Translations under genes and position numbers: made by a program
The notes under the pieces: generated by a model
What the model saw: the letters and a program-made list of their open reading frames with translations, nothing else
Database searches by the model: none
Told to the model about the DNA's origin: nothing
From: JAAXIE01 sp965263155
Lineage (GTDB): Bacteria; Chloroflexota; Dehalococcoidia; Lucifugimonadales; JAAXIE01
Assembly: GCA_965263155.1 (NCBI GenBank)
Contig: OZ253586.1
Span: forward strand, 2,604,001 to 2,668,000
Direction: 5' to 3'
Length of the DNA: 64,000 nucleotides
In this document: one piece after another, positions 53,932-63,224 of the stretch
Position numbering within the stretch: position 1 is the stretch's first letter
How the letters are laid out: each line of letters begins with the position of its first letter

Positions 53932-54191
53932 AACGGTTCCGGGAGTCAAGCCCGCGGAGAGTGCCCCGGGGCGGCCTTCGGTGCAATTCGACGGCCACCC
54001 CATGCACCGGGGAACCGCAAGCGATGCGTCCTCCACCTTCATTCATGTGGCTGGCTCGAGTTGGGATAGCCCCAAGCCAACTCTCCTCCCCTGCTCACCC
54101 ATCGAGAGGTGACTGAATTCACAGGCAACTGGGCTTTCGCAGACCTTGCAGGGCTGCAGGAGAGATCAAGGCTACAAAATGGGATCTCTGA

Positions 54192-55480
54192 ATGAAGATA
54201 GCAAACGTGGGTAACCGGGTCCGTGTAGCTGTTCTCTTATCATTATCCATGGCCGTAACGCTCATGTTTGTGTTGTCCGTCATAACCTCGACAGGAGCAC
54301 AGTCGACCGCAACCGTCAGGGTCAGCAACCTGGCGGAGGAGGAATCGACACAGACACCAGTTGGCAGCGGTCAGGCCTATGGGCAGGCATTCTGCACTGG
54401 CGACACGGCCTCCACACTCGAAAAGGTCCGGGTGCGCATGAACGGCAAGAGTGGGGCAACACCCAAAATGACAATACACACCGACGCCTGAGGCAAGCCC
54501 GGCAAGAGGGTGCATTCGCTGACAAGTCCGACTATTGAGCCGCCAAAGCCGCTCAGTGAGGGTCCTATGCCCAGTGCGGATTTCACGTCTGCCGGTTATG
54601 CGCTCGCCGCCAGCACCATCTACTGGGTGGTCGTCACAAACTCATGGCCAGGCAGAGCCTTCACTTTCAGCACCGTGGCATCGCCTGATGAGGACTCCGA
54701 TACGCATGCCGGATGGGCAATTGGCGACCAATATCTCCTAGGTCTGGGCAAGAGATGGATAGATCCCAGCCGACCCGGAAAACGCTCCATCATGAGGATG
54801 GCTATCTATGCCAGCGGCGATACCCCAATCATATCGTCCCCAGCCTTCCCAGACTCCGACTGCGACGGGACCGTAGACTCCATCACGTTTTCGGTGAACG
54901 AAAACGCCGCTTCGAACACCATCGTGGGCACAGCGTCCGCCCGTGACCTCGATGGCGACTCCCTCACCTACTCCGTCGGCGGAACCGACGCCGCAGCATT
55001 CGGTGGAACGTTTGCCTTGAGCGCGAGTACCGGCGAGATAACCGTCAAGTGTGGCACCTCTATCGACTACGAGTCAGACAGATCCTACTCGATCACCGTC
55101 AGCGTGACCGACGGGGAGGACGCCACCGGCGCCGCGGAGACCGAACCAACCAGCGACTCCACCGTCTCCGTGAGAATCGAAGTCATCAACCTAGACGACC
55201 CGGGAACCATCAAGATGACTCCATCCGCGCTTATGGTGAACCGCGAGGTGGATGTCCACATAGACGATCCCGACGATGTGGCGCAGATCATCTCAGTGAA
55301 GTTGTCCAGGGCCGGTACCGCAACCGGCACGTTCACGCCATTGACGGCAACTACGCCATATCCGCCCAACCCCGACTGCTTCGCTGCCAATGGGTGTTTA
55401 CACCCCCACTACAGCGGACCAAGGCAGATTACTGAAGGTCACGGTGACCTACTACGACAACCAGAGCGGTCCCCTGCTAC
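54192..55480 (+). pseudogene. Dead tandem copy of the 49981 secreted protein
   Basis: It has its own signal peptide (VRVAVLLSLSMAVTLMFVL) and the same domain order: SVRVSNL-like start, choice-of-anchor sandwich, then cadherin-like domain (DLDGDSLTYSVGGTDAAAFG, ITVSVTDGEDATG). At 54489-54491 TGA replaces the Trp of TDAWGKPG found in the neighbour. Near 55388 a frameshift moves to MGVYTPTTADQGRLLKVTVT. Similarity ends near 55480, so the Ig-like and C-terminal modules are missing. The 5' leader is also duplicated. A tandem duplicate that was truncated and is decaying. Confidence 0.85.
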
Positions 55481-55699
55481 TCTTGGACATGCCCATCCTT
55501 CATTTGGCCATCCATCGATACTGCTTACCGTCGGCACCTTTGAAGAGAACACCTCCGTACTACCCTTTAGTGGCAACGAGACTTCCCCTGGTGGGTCCGA
55601 CCCAGGTTCGAAGAAACGGATGTTGAGTTCAGAGGGCTTAGGCTCGATTCAGAAATCCTCACACCGGTCTTTCTGTGTCTCCACAACTAGCCGTAGTGA
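55481..55699. other. Junction region after the secreted-protein pseudogene
   Basis: About 220 bases joining the end of the repeat-protein pseudogene to a helicase fragment. No gene or repeat recognised. Confidence 0.4.
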
Positions 55700-56010
55700 C
55701 GTGCCTTCGTTGCCAAGGCGGAGGAGGTGCTCCCCCCGAACGTCGCGAAGTTTGGGCGGCGGATCAGGTGAAGGAGGGGTGGGCGTGCTGGTCTGCCACC
55801 CCCGGCTGGTGCAGACGGGCCTCGACCTGGTGTATCTCCCCACCATCTTGCGGTTTGCGACGGACTACTCCATCTACGTCACGCGACAGGCATCCCGCCG
55901 GTCGTGGAGTATCGGACAGACCCGGCCAGTGAAGGTGGTCTTATGACCTACCTGAACTCCCTGTAGGACGCCGTCTTCAAGCTCGTGGCAAAGAAGCCAA
56001 GTCCTCCTAC
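55700..56010 (+). pseudogene. SNF2-family helicase, C-terminal remnant
   Basis: One frame reads REVWAADQVKEG and, after a shift near 55780, VLVCHPRLVQTGLDLVYLPT then QASRRSWSIGQTRPVKVV, which are motifs V and VI of a SNF2/SF2 helicase C-terminal domain (the Arg finger region QxxRRxWRIGQ). The next register reads MTYLNSL, TAG, DAVFKLVAKK, which matches the usual continuation (YLxTLQxxAlxLIAxK) of such helicases. So a helicase of perhaps 800-1000 residues is reduced to about 100 codons with a frameshift and a stop. Such helicases occur in DISARM- and DUF3883-type defence loci and in phage-like islands. Confidence 0.7.
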
Positions 56011-56306
56011 CACGCGTATTCGAGTCCTGCTCCCCGGTCGGTCCTGGGAGGCTTTCAGAGATAGGGGTACCGAGAACGAGTTGAGTTCCAATAGAGCAAG
56101 CGACCTAAGAAGCCTGCCGCGCGACGAGAGATTGTCGTCGGAGGAGGCATTAGACGGACTCGAAAATAGCCCCGAATGCTCGACACCACAACTAGACGAT
56201 AGTGAACGGCGTATGCACAGTGAGTATGAGGACTTAGGTTAGGGGCATACCCGGTCGCCGGGGGTATCGGAAGACGTTTCTAGGGGAGTGCCGATAGGAG
56301 GCAGCG

Positions 56307-57251
56307 ATGACAAATTTGGCGAGAATCGAACGGGTGGACCTACGCGAAATGTGGCCTAACGAGGCAAGCGACTTCACGCCATGGCTAGCGGAGAATATAG
56401 GAGAACTTGGCGCCGCCTTGGGTATGGACTTGGAGGTGGAAACACAGGAAGCTTCGGTTGGTGGCTACTCGCTGGACATCCTCGCACGCGAATCGGAAAG
56501 TGGTCGACCTGTTGTCATCGAGAATCAGCTGGACGTAACCGACCACAGCCATCTCGGACAGTTGCTTACCTACGCCGCATGATTCGAAGCCAACGTGATA
56601 GTGTGGATAGCTCAGCAGTTCCGAGAGGAACACAGGGCGGCCTTGGACCTTCTTAACAGCCGCACGGGTGATGACTCCGAGTTCTTCGGCGTCGAGGTCG
56701 AACTGTGGAGAATCGACAACTCGCGCCCGGCGGTCAACTTCAAACTGGCGGCTACCCCCAATGAATGGCGTAAACAGGGCAAAGCAGCAGGCAGGGGCGC
56801 GTCGGAAAGAGGCGAGAGATACTGCGCGTTTTGGCAAGCTCTGCTAGACACCATGAGGGATGAACACAGATTCACCAACGCAAAGAAAGTGCAACCGCTG
56901 GCTTGGTGTAGCTTCCCGGCCGGATATGGACAGCGTGTCATATACCAACCGCGTTTTCGCTCGGCTGATAAGGCCAGGGTCGAGCTGCGCATTGATAGCG
57001 GTGATAGGGAGTGGAACATAAACCTCCTTAACCAATTGTCTGAGCACAAGGAAGGCATCGAATCCGAGTTGGGAGAGGCTCTCGAATGGGAGCCTCTAGA
57101 GCATCGCAGGAGGTGCCGAATAGCCGTCGACCGTGAAGGCAGCATAGATGACGACCCGGAAACCCTCGAGGAGATTCGAGAGTGGATGGTAGACCGCCTC
57201 CTCAAGTTCAAGAGCGTATTCGGACCGAGACTGGCCGAGATGATCGATTAG
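56307..57251 (+). pseudogene. DUF4268-type nuclease-like protein with one in-frame stop
   Basis: The start ATG 56307 has AGGAGGC 4-5 bases upstream. The frame reads GGYSLDILARESESGRPVVI, ENQLDVTDHSHLGQLLTYAA, then TGA (56580-56582), FEANVIVWIAQQFREEHRAA, and on to the normal end (FKSVFGPRLAEMID). LDILA and VIENQ are the D...ExQ pair of this PD-(D/E)XK-like family. In relatives the stop position is Gly (TYAAG), so GGA became TGA. Apart from this codon it is full length, about 314 residues. Downstream of the stop there are acidic and basic helices of the DUF4268 region. It is often found beside restriction or helicase genes, as here. Confidence 0.8.
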
Positions 57252-57299
57252 CGGACGCGCTTTGGCGCACCAGACCACCGTCACGGTTACCGAACCCAG

Positions 57300-57421
57300 C
57301 TGCGGATTGGGACTGCCGCGTCCACTGCGGAACTTACGATCTGCATGGACGTGTGCGAGCCATGAACGGCGTCGAAGAGGGGGGCGCAAGCGACCACTGC
57401 CGACTCCTCATCGTGGTCTGA
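57300..57421 (+). pseudogene. EEP-family C-terminal fragment, copy E5
   Basis: The frame reads RVRAMNGVEEGGASDHCRLL and ends IVV then TGA; copy E2 ends MRAMNGVEEWGASDHCRLL with IEV. The terminal Asp-His of the EEP active site is thus present, but nothing else is. Bases after the stop also match those after E2 (gactccggcgagcatgggac) to about 57471. Confidence 0.75.
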
Positions 57422-57471
57422 ACGCAGGCCAACGCCGCCAAGCTCGCGACTCCGGCGAGCATGGGACAGGG

Positions 57472-59510
57472 TCCCTCTTCATCCGAGAGGCCGCCCCACG
57501 GCCACGATGGGATAGGGCGTTCTCTGGGTCGACCTGCAGGGCTAGGTCGTAGTCGGCAATCGCGGTGTCGTATTTCTCCTCTATAGCAATGGCAATCACC
57601 CCGCGCTCGGTAGACACCCGCATCGTTCAAGCCCAGACGTATGGCCTCGTCCAAGTCGGCAATCGCCGAGTCGAGATCATCCTGATCCCCATAGGCCATA
57701 CCCCGATGGTAGTGGGCCATAGCACTGTCCGGCTCGAGACGAATGACTTGCGTCATATCCGAGATCGCCTCGTCATACCGCTTCATGTAGCCGTAGGTTA
57801 TCCCCCGGAGAAGGTAGGCAGGGACGTTGTCCGCTTCGAGTCTCAGGACTGAATCCAAGGCCGCAATCGCCTCAACGTCCTGGCCCTCCACGAAGCAGTC
57901 CCGTGCCCGGTGAAGGTACATGTTGACTATGTTAACGCCCGAATGGATAGAAGCTCTAGACGCGGACACCTCTCGGTCGTGCTGGGGCCCCCACGTCATT
58001 TCTGTTCTCATGGTCTCCATCAGTTCCAAGCGTCTAGTCAACTGCTCAGACGCCCCTAGGTGGCGGGCAATCTTGGCGTAGCGGTTGGATTTCGCCCTGT
58101 TACCGGCCAATAGTGCTGCCTCCGCAGCTGCCGTCGCTATGATCGGGTCGCCGGGGTGCAACTCCAAGGACGACTCGAAGGCACTCAGTGAGCCGGCGAA
58201 CTGTCCCGTTTCCCTGAGTGCTGCGGCCATGGCTCCATAGTAACGAGAGTCCAAAGGAGTGCATTCCGGTCTGATGCTCTTCCGGTGCTCAACTGCATCT
58301 GGTGCTCGACCGGACTGGAGAAGGATAAACCCGACCTCGGTCCAAGGAAGGCTCCAGGTCGGGTCGAGGCTTACCGCAATCCAGCAAGCTTCTTTACCAG
58401 AGCCTCATTACCGCTCCTCGCCCCTATGGAACTCTTGAGTGACCCCAAGGTGAACTGGTTCGCGGGGTCCAAGGGGTCCAACTCGACGGCCTTTTCTAGC
58501 TCCGATATGGCCTCGTGGATCTTTCCCTGCAGCTGCAGGTCCTCGAAACGCTTGTAGTGATCGTAGGCTTTGGGGTTGCTGACATCCCAGTCTTGAAGAA
58601 TCCGGCCGTCCGTCTCCTGGATCAGGTCGTCCACCTCGGCCCGGTGGACCCTGAGGTTGACGGACAGCACCCTACGAGTCCAGTCTGACGCAGCACCCAG
58701 AATGTCCTCCCGCCACTCGCGGTCCTCCTCGTAGCTCGCCAAAGTGGTGAGCAGCTGTCCCGACGAAGGGGCGTGTGCGCCAAAGGTCATGATCTCGGAA
58801 AGGACATCGGGGCACTCGTCTCCCGCGACTCGACTTTCCATGATCCCGTGCAGCAGTGAAACGTACCGGCGCAGATGTTCCGTGAGGTCATTCACGGCCT
58901 CAGCACCGATGACACTGCCCAGGACTACCGCCACATCGCTGGTCCGATAGAGCACGGTTAACTTGCGAACTATCCGGTCGGCCTGGGAGGGCTCATCCTC
59001 CAGAGCCAGTGCTTTTGCTATCTTCGCCAAGTTCTTGTCGGATGGTCGGGCCCCTTGGTACATCCATGCTTCCACAGTGTTCTCGTGCACCCCTACGGCC
59101 TCAGCCAAGGCATTTAGGGACACTCCCACCTGGCTGCGCACGTCGTTCAGATAGGCCCCTCGGCGGTCGACGCTGATCCAGTCGAGAAAATCCAATACCG
59201 CCGGAGGCCCTCCCGTAAGGTGTAGCTGGGCCGCCACCCTCAAGGCTAGGTCAATGGCGGCAAGCCTGGCGTAGGTCTGCCAGACCATGTCGAGATGACT
59301 TGGGAAAACCCGCATCATCCTGGGTTGGAGGAAGGTCCTCATACGATCCCAACTGACCACGTGCCACTGGAGTATGGTGGTCACGGCGGCGGAGACCGAT
59401 GAGCCCTCATGCCCGGTTTGAGTACCGATGACCAACCCGAGGCCAGCCAATGCCTCAGCAATCGCTTCAATGATCTCCGTTCGGCTGGAGTCCTTGACAC
59501 GGTTGTCCAA
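57472..59510 (-). pseudogene. HTH-TPR protein with two frameshifts and lost 3' end
   Basis: From TTG 59510 the first frame has an N-terminal helical region, a helix-turn-helix at about residues 132-165 (LNALAEAVGVHENTVEAWMY) and TPR-like helices (KIHEAISELEKAVELDPLDP). At 58393-58395 one T of a T run (A on the coding strand) appears lost, and TPRs continue in the next frame: WIAVSLDPTWSLPWTEVG, DSRYYGAMAAALRETGQFAG. At 57599-57602 an extra G on the coding strand shifts again to EEKYDTAIADYDLALQVDPE. The 3' end is lost at the junction with EEP fragment E5 near 57472. Both shifts are in homopolymers, so the gene may be intact in reality up to the junction. Confidence 0.65.
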
Positions 59511-59519
59511 GCGGCCGGA

Positions 59520-59925
59520 GAAGTACCTCTATCCAGAGCTTGTTTTCTTTGTCGTCAATTGAATTAATGTCGAAGTCAGATCCCGGGTAGCCTTGGGATA
59601 CCCAAACGACTTTGGATTCATCCCCTGCCAATGCCTTGACTCTAGCAATTTCTCTCATGTAGATGATTTCTTCACCACGGTATCCGAGGGCACGTTCCCA
59701 TTCTTCTTGTTCTGGAGTGGGCGGCCTCCACGAACCGGAGCCTCCCCCACCCACACGTGGAGGAGAACCCTTTACTGAAAGAGAAGCTCCCGTAGCCAAA
59801 GATAGGACAGTGACCTCGTCGATAGGTGGCAGTTGCCTTGCAGGGGGTTGAGGAAGATCCTTCCTGGGTTCCTGATCGGGCTTTGGTTTGTTTGACGGAG
59901 GAGGCAGCTCTTCTTCTGCCATCGC
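59520..59925 (-). pseudogene. DUF3883-domain fragment
   Basis: The minus strand reads a Pro/Lys-rich lead (ELPPPSNKPKPDQEPRKDLP), then ERALGYRGEEIIYMREIARV, KVVWVSQGYPGSDFDINSID and KLWIEV. This is the DUF3883 pattern: GExxExxVxExE, VxWVSxxxxxxxxYDI, xxxIEVK, a PD-(D/E)XK-like fold with Asp of FDI and Glu of IEV. The Lys that should follow EV is lost at the junction with the HTH-TPR gene. Its 5' side joins the TRAP permease at 59925 head to head. DUF3883 domains end many SNF2-type defence helicases. Confidence 0.7.
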
Positions 59926-61276
59926 TTGGCGCGGGAGCACCGACTTCATTCTGGTAGCAGTGCCGCTGTTCATCCTGATGGGCGAATTAATGAACCGCTC
60001 CGGCATGGGCGAACGGATGTATGCGGTCATCTCCCGCTGGATATGGTTCCTGCCTGGCGGGCTGATTCACACCAACATAGTCTCCTGCGCTATATTCGCT
60101 GCCTGTTCGGGCTCCAGCGTGGCCACCTCGGCGACCATCAGCCGCGCCTCGCTGCCCTCATTCCGGCAGCGTAACTACTCGGAGAGGATGGTGATCGGCT
60201 CGCTGGCGGCCGGAGGCACGTTGGGCATCCTGATACCGCCGAGCATCGGCCTCATTCTCTTTGGGGTACTGGCGGAGGAATCGGTCGGGCGCCTCTACAT
60301 CGCGGGGTTCATCCCCGGCCTGCTGCTGTCGGTGATCTTCATGTTGATGATCGGCATCATGGCCGTGTTCTGGCGAGGCATGGCACCGCGGGAAACGGGC
60401 GAGAGCTTCACCAGCTGGGAGAGTTGGAAAATACGACTCGTAAGCTCCCTGCACTTGCTGCCGGTGCTGGCCCTCATTTTCATCGTACTGGGAGTTATCT
60501 ACCTAGGTGTCGCGGCGCCAAGCGAGGCGGCGGCCTTCGGCGTATGCGGGGCATTCATCCTAGCGATACTGCTCAACTCCGATGAACTGACGAATCCCCT
60601 GATCAGGGGCATCATCAAGCGCACGCCTCTCATCTACCTATTCACACCAAGCAGCCGGGAGACCCTTCGTATGGCCCGGAGACCCTCAGCCGAGGTGGTC
60701 AGGGATGTAGTGCAGCGGAACGTGCGCATAGTGCGGGACTCGTGTATCTCCACAGTGCGCACTACAGGAATGATTTTCCTGATACTCATGGCCGCCTTCA
60801 CCCTAAGTTACGCCTTTGCCCGGCTGGGCACCTCGCAACAGATTACTGAGGTCATCGTCGGGCTCAACCTCACCGACTGGCAGTTGGTGCTGGCCTTGAT
60901 TGTGTTCTACCTGATACTGGGCACCTTCATGGAGAGCTTCGCCATGATGGTCACCACGGTGCCCATACTGCTGCCAACCCTCAAGGCGGCCGAGGTCGAC
61001 TTAGTCTGGTTCGGCGTCATTATGGTGCTCTTGGTTGAGGCAGCCCTCATCAGCCCGCCAGAGGGCATCAACCTCTACGTGTTGCACGGCGTCCGACAAG
61101 ACATAGACCGGGAAGAAGCGGAGCGTACCGGTCTGCCCGTCCGCGAGAGCACCATCAGCGACGTCTGGATAGGCGTGCTCCCCTTCATGGGCTGCATGGC
61201 CGTCACCACCGCTCTCGTTCTGGCATTCCCCCAGATCGCTCTCTGGCTCCCCGACATTATCTTTGACGCAAGGTAA
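59925..61276 (+). pseudogene. TRAP transporter large permease (DctM), N-terminally truncated
   Basis: About 440 codons beginning STDFILVAVPLFILMGELMN, which is normally about 55-65 residues into DctM. The rest is good: ASGSSVATSATIS-type loop (GSSVATSATISRASLPS), LAAGGTLGILIPPSIGLILF, LILGTFMESFAMMVTTVPIL and VWFGVIMVLLVEAALISPPE. A non-typical insert of about 60 residues occurs in the middle (TPSSRETLRMARRPSAEVVR). DctM forms the Na-coupled channel for carboxylates or similar solutes with DctQ and a periplasmic DctP; neither partner is present. The first helix and start codon are lost at the junction with the DUF3883 fragment, so it should not be functional. Confidence 0.8.
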
Positions 61277-61382
61277 GGAAGTCGTTCACCGCACAGGTAC
61301 AGCTTGAAAACTGACAGCCTTAGGTGGTGATATGCTATAGAGACTAGGTTTGAAATCGAACCAGATCTGTGGAGAAACAGCT

Positions 61383-61886
61383 ATGTCTCTACGTCGTCTT
61401 GCGGTCTTGATCCCTGCACTCTTGATCTTCGGGGGTGTCCTTGTCGTCGCAGCATGCGGTTCTGAAGAACCAGCGCTGCCCGTCATTTCTGCCGACTCGG
61501 TGATTGCCTACCTTGACGAGGTGGACTACCAAGAGTCTTGGGAGCTTTGGCCCGGCAGGGGCGAGAAATATCAGGGCGACGACCCGCATGGCGCGCTCTT
61601 GACCACTTACCTGAACCCCGCCGCTTTTGAGGCGCTCGACAACAAAGCTGGCGTTCTGCCCAACGGGGCCATCGTGGTCAAAGAAAACTACACCCCCGGA
61701 TCAGAGCTAGCTGCTATCACTGTCATGTACAAGAGGACAGGCTATAACCCGGACCACAACGACTGGTTCTGGCTCAAGGTCCTAGCCGACGGCACCGTTG
61801 AAAAAGAAGGTATGGTAATGGGCTGTCAGGAATGCCACGGTGACGTTAAGGACAACGACTACATCTGGACCGGCCCCTTGGAGTAG
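61383..61886 (+). CDS. Lipoprotein cytochrome P460-type haem protein
   Basis: 167 residues from ATG 61383 with GGAGAAAC about 8 bases upstream; the frame to 61350 is rejected. The lipoprotein signal ends VVAAC (Cys25). The domain runs YLDEVDYQESWELWPGRGEK, GALLTTYLNPAAFEALDN, GAIVVKENYTPGSELAAITV, MYKRTGYNPDHNDWFWLKVL and ends MGCQECHGDVKDNDYIWTGP. CQECH is the c-type haem attachment motif in the right place for the P460 fold. Members oxidise hydroxylamine or related N compounds or detoxify them, but many are uncharacterised. The gene looks complete and is a single transcription unit. Confidence 0.85.
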   Translation: MSLRRLAVLIPALLIFGGVLVVAACGSEEPALPVISADSVIAYLDEVDYQESWELWPGRGEKYQGDDPHGALLTTYLNPAAFEALDNKAGVLPNGAIVVKENYTPGSELAAITVMYKRTGYNPDHNDWFWLKVLADGTVEKEGMVMGCQECHGDVKDNDYIWTGPLE

Positions 61887-61940
61887 CGCCTACTTTTTCC
61901 ATCCCAGGATACTCCGAACTGCCGTCCGGTGGGCCCTTGG

Positions 61941-62602
61941 CATGCACCCCGAGAGCAAAGAACCGCCCCAGACTACTCTGGTCACCGGCGCAACCGGACA
62001 CATCGGCGGGGTAGGCTGACCCACGGCTGGTGCAACAGGGACATCGCGTTCGGGTACTCGTCCGAGCCACGCCCGCGATCTTTCTCGACCTTGGTCGCGC
62101 TAGGTAGAGGTGGTTACCGGCGACGCCCTCGACCACCATGCTCTCTCAGAATCGCTGGTAGGCGTAGATACCGCCCACTATCGCATTCATAGCATGTCCG
62201 GCGGTGCCGGTTCCACAAAACGGATATCCGGGCAGCGCGCACCTTTTGGTCAAGTTGCCAGGGAAAGCGGCTGTCAGCCGTATCATCTACCTTGGTGGAT
62301 TGGGCGAGCCGAAAGCCAAGCTGTCCCTGCACCTTCGCTCTTGGCAAGAGACAGGACAGGCGCTCAGCGAGGCGGGTGTCCCGGTCACGGAATTCAGGGC
62401 CGCCGTAATCATCGACTCGGGCAGCATCTCTTTCCAGATGATCCGTTACCTTGTCGAGCGTCTGCCGGTCATGGTCTGCCCCAAGTGGATTTACTCCCGC
62501 ATCCAGCCTATCGCCATCGAGGACCTCTTGGAATACATGGTTTCCGCTCTGAACGTTCCGCAGAGCCAAGGTTGTATCATTGAGATTGGAGGCAAGGCGT
62601 AA
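61941..62602 (+). pseudogene. NAD(P)-binding protein (DUF2867/NmrA-like), multiply frameshifted
   Basis: ATG 61941 begins with a Rossmann dinucleotide motif LVTGATGHIGG, then TGA. Further pieces in other frames follow the family order: PRLVQQGHRVRVLVRATPA, VEVVTGDALDHHALSESLVG and VDTAHYRIHSMSGGAG, then after a gap AVSRIIYLGGLGEPKAKLSL, GVPVTEFRAAVIIDSGSISF, MIRYLVERLPVMVCPKW and IAIEDLLEYMVSALNVPQSQ. These match the SDR part of DUF2867-type proteins. At least three frame breaks and a lost internal piece make it a pseudogene. The C-terminal SRPBCC part is absent. Confidence 0.8.
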
Positions 62603-62730
62603 CCACTTGTGAGGGGCTGATGTTTATGGGGGCCTGATGTTGGGCTATGCCAAGGCAAGGGGTCTCCGGCGTTTGTTGTTGCAGGGCGAGGATAATGGCT
62701 GGGAATGCCTGCAAGGAGTCCACTAGGCGC

Positions 62731-63108
62731 TCACAACCAGATCAACTTGCTCCCAAAGTAGGAACTGACCACGCCGCCCATAGTCGCCCTGACCCCCACG
62801 CTGATGAGACTCACATAGGGTGAGATGCGTGCGCCGTAGACCACTCGACTGAAAATATCTCTGCCTAGCTGGCCGGTGCCAAACAGGAAGGTCCTACCCG
62901 TTTCTAGGGTACCGTCGTGCGTATCCGGAATAGTGGTGCCTGGAGCGTCATGTTTAGAATGCTTGGTGTCTACGATGTGTGGGGCGCATGGGTCGAAGGG
63001 AGGGATATTTTGGGGGGAAATGGCTACAAATATCATGATCAAAAGGACAACAGCGCCAAAGGTGCCCAAAGGCTTCTTACGGGCAAATCTCCAGAGAGGC
63101 CGGGCAAT
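62731..63108 (-). pseudogene. ABC transporter permease (DppC/OppC type), N-terminal fragment
   Basis: The minus strand reads LWRFARKKPLGTFGAVVLLI, MIFVAISPQNIPPFDPCAPH and FLFGTGQLGRDIFSRVVYGA, RISPYVSLISVGV. FGTDQLGRDxxSRVxYGARxS is the signature just before the permease core of oligopeptide/dipeptide transporters. It ends after about 120 residues (YFGSKLIWL), so the remaining 170 residues with the EAA loop are missing. It lies just after the DppB remnant in the normal dppB-dppC order. Confidence 0.75.
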
Positions 63109-63173
63109 GCACTGTCGCTAGCTCTCTCGCCGGAGCGAGCCCCAGGGCTGACACGGCGACCGTGGCCCGGCTC

Positions 63174-63224
63174 CTAGGCATAGCGGATCTTCGGAACCAG
63201 CCAGGCGTATAGCAAGTCCACTAC
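63174..63224 (-). pseudogene. ABC transporter permease (DppB type), C-terminal remnant
   Basis: Immediately beside IS copy D the minus strand reads VDLLYAWLVPKIRYA and TAG (63174-63176), the usual end of DppB/OppB permeases (VDxxYAxxDPRIRY). Only about 16 codons are left, since the IS begins at 63225. This fixes the IS insertion inside a dppB gene. Confidence 0.65.

Noticed and set aside
54480..54500. Reassignment of TGA to Trp, because TGA interrupts otherwise readable genes at 11132, 11300, 30379, 37806, 54489 and 56580.
   Set aside because: Homology suggests different residues at these places (Trp at 54489, Gly at 56580, Arg at 37806), and TGA is the normal terminator of intact genes such as both AT-hook genes, both regulators or kinases and vapB. 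TAG interruptions occur as well. Ordinary nonsense mutation explains the data.
54510..55946. A single 478-codon gene running from the secreted-protein pseudogene into the helicase fragment.
   Set aside because: It joins unrelated families in one frame by chance; the first part belongs to the interrupted tandem copy and the last part to a SNF2 helicase.
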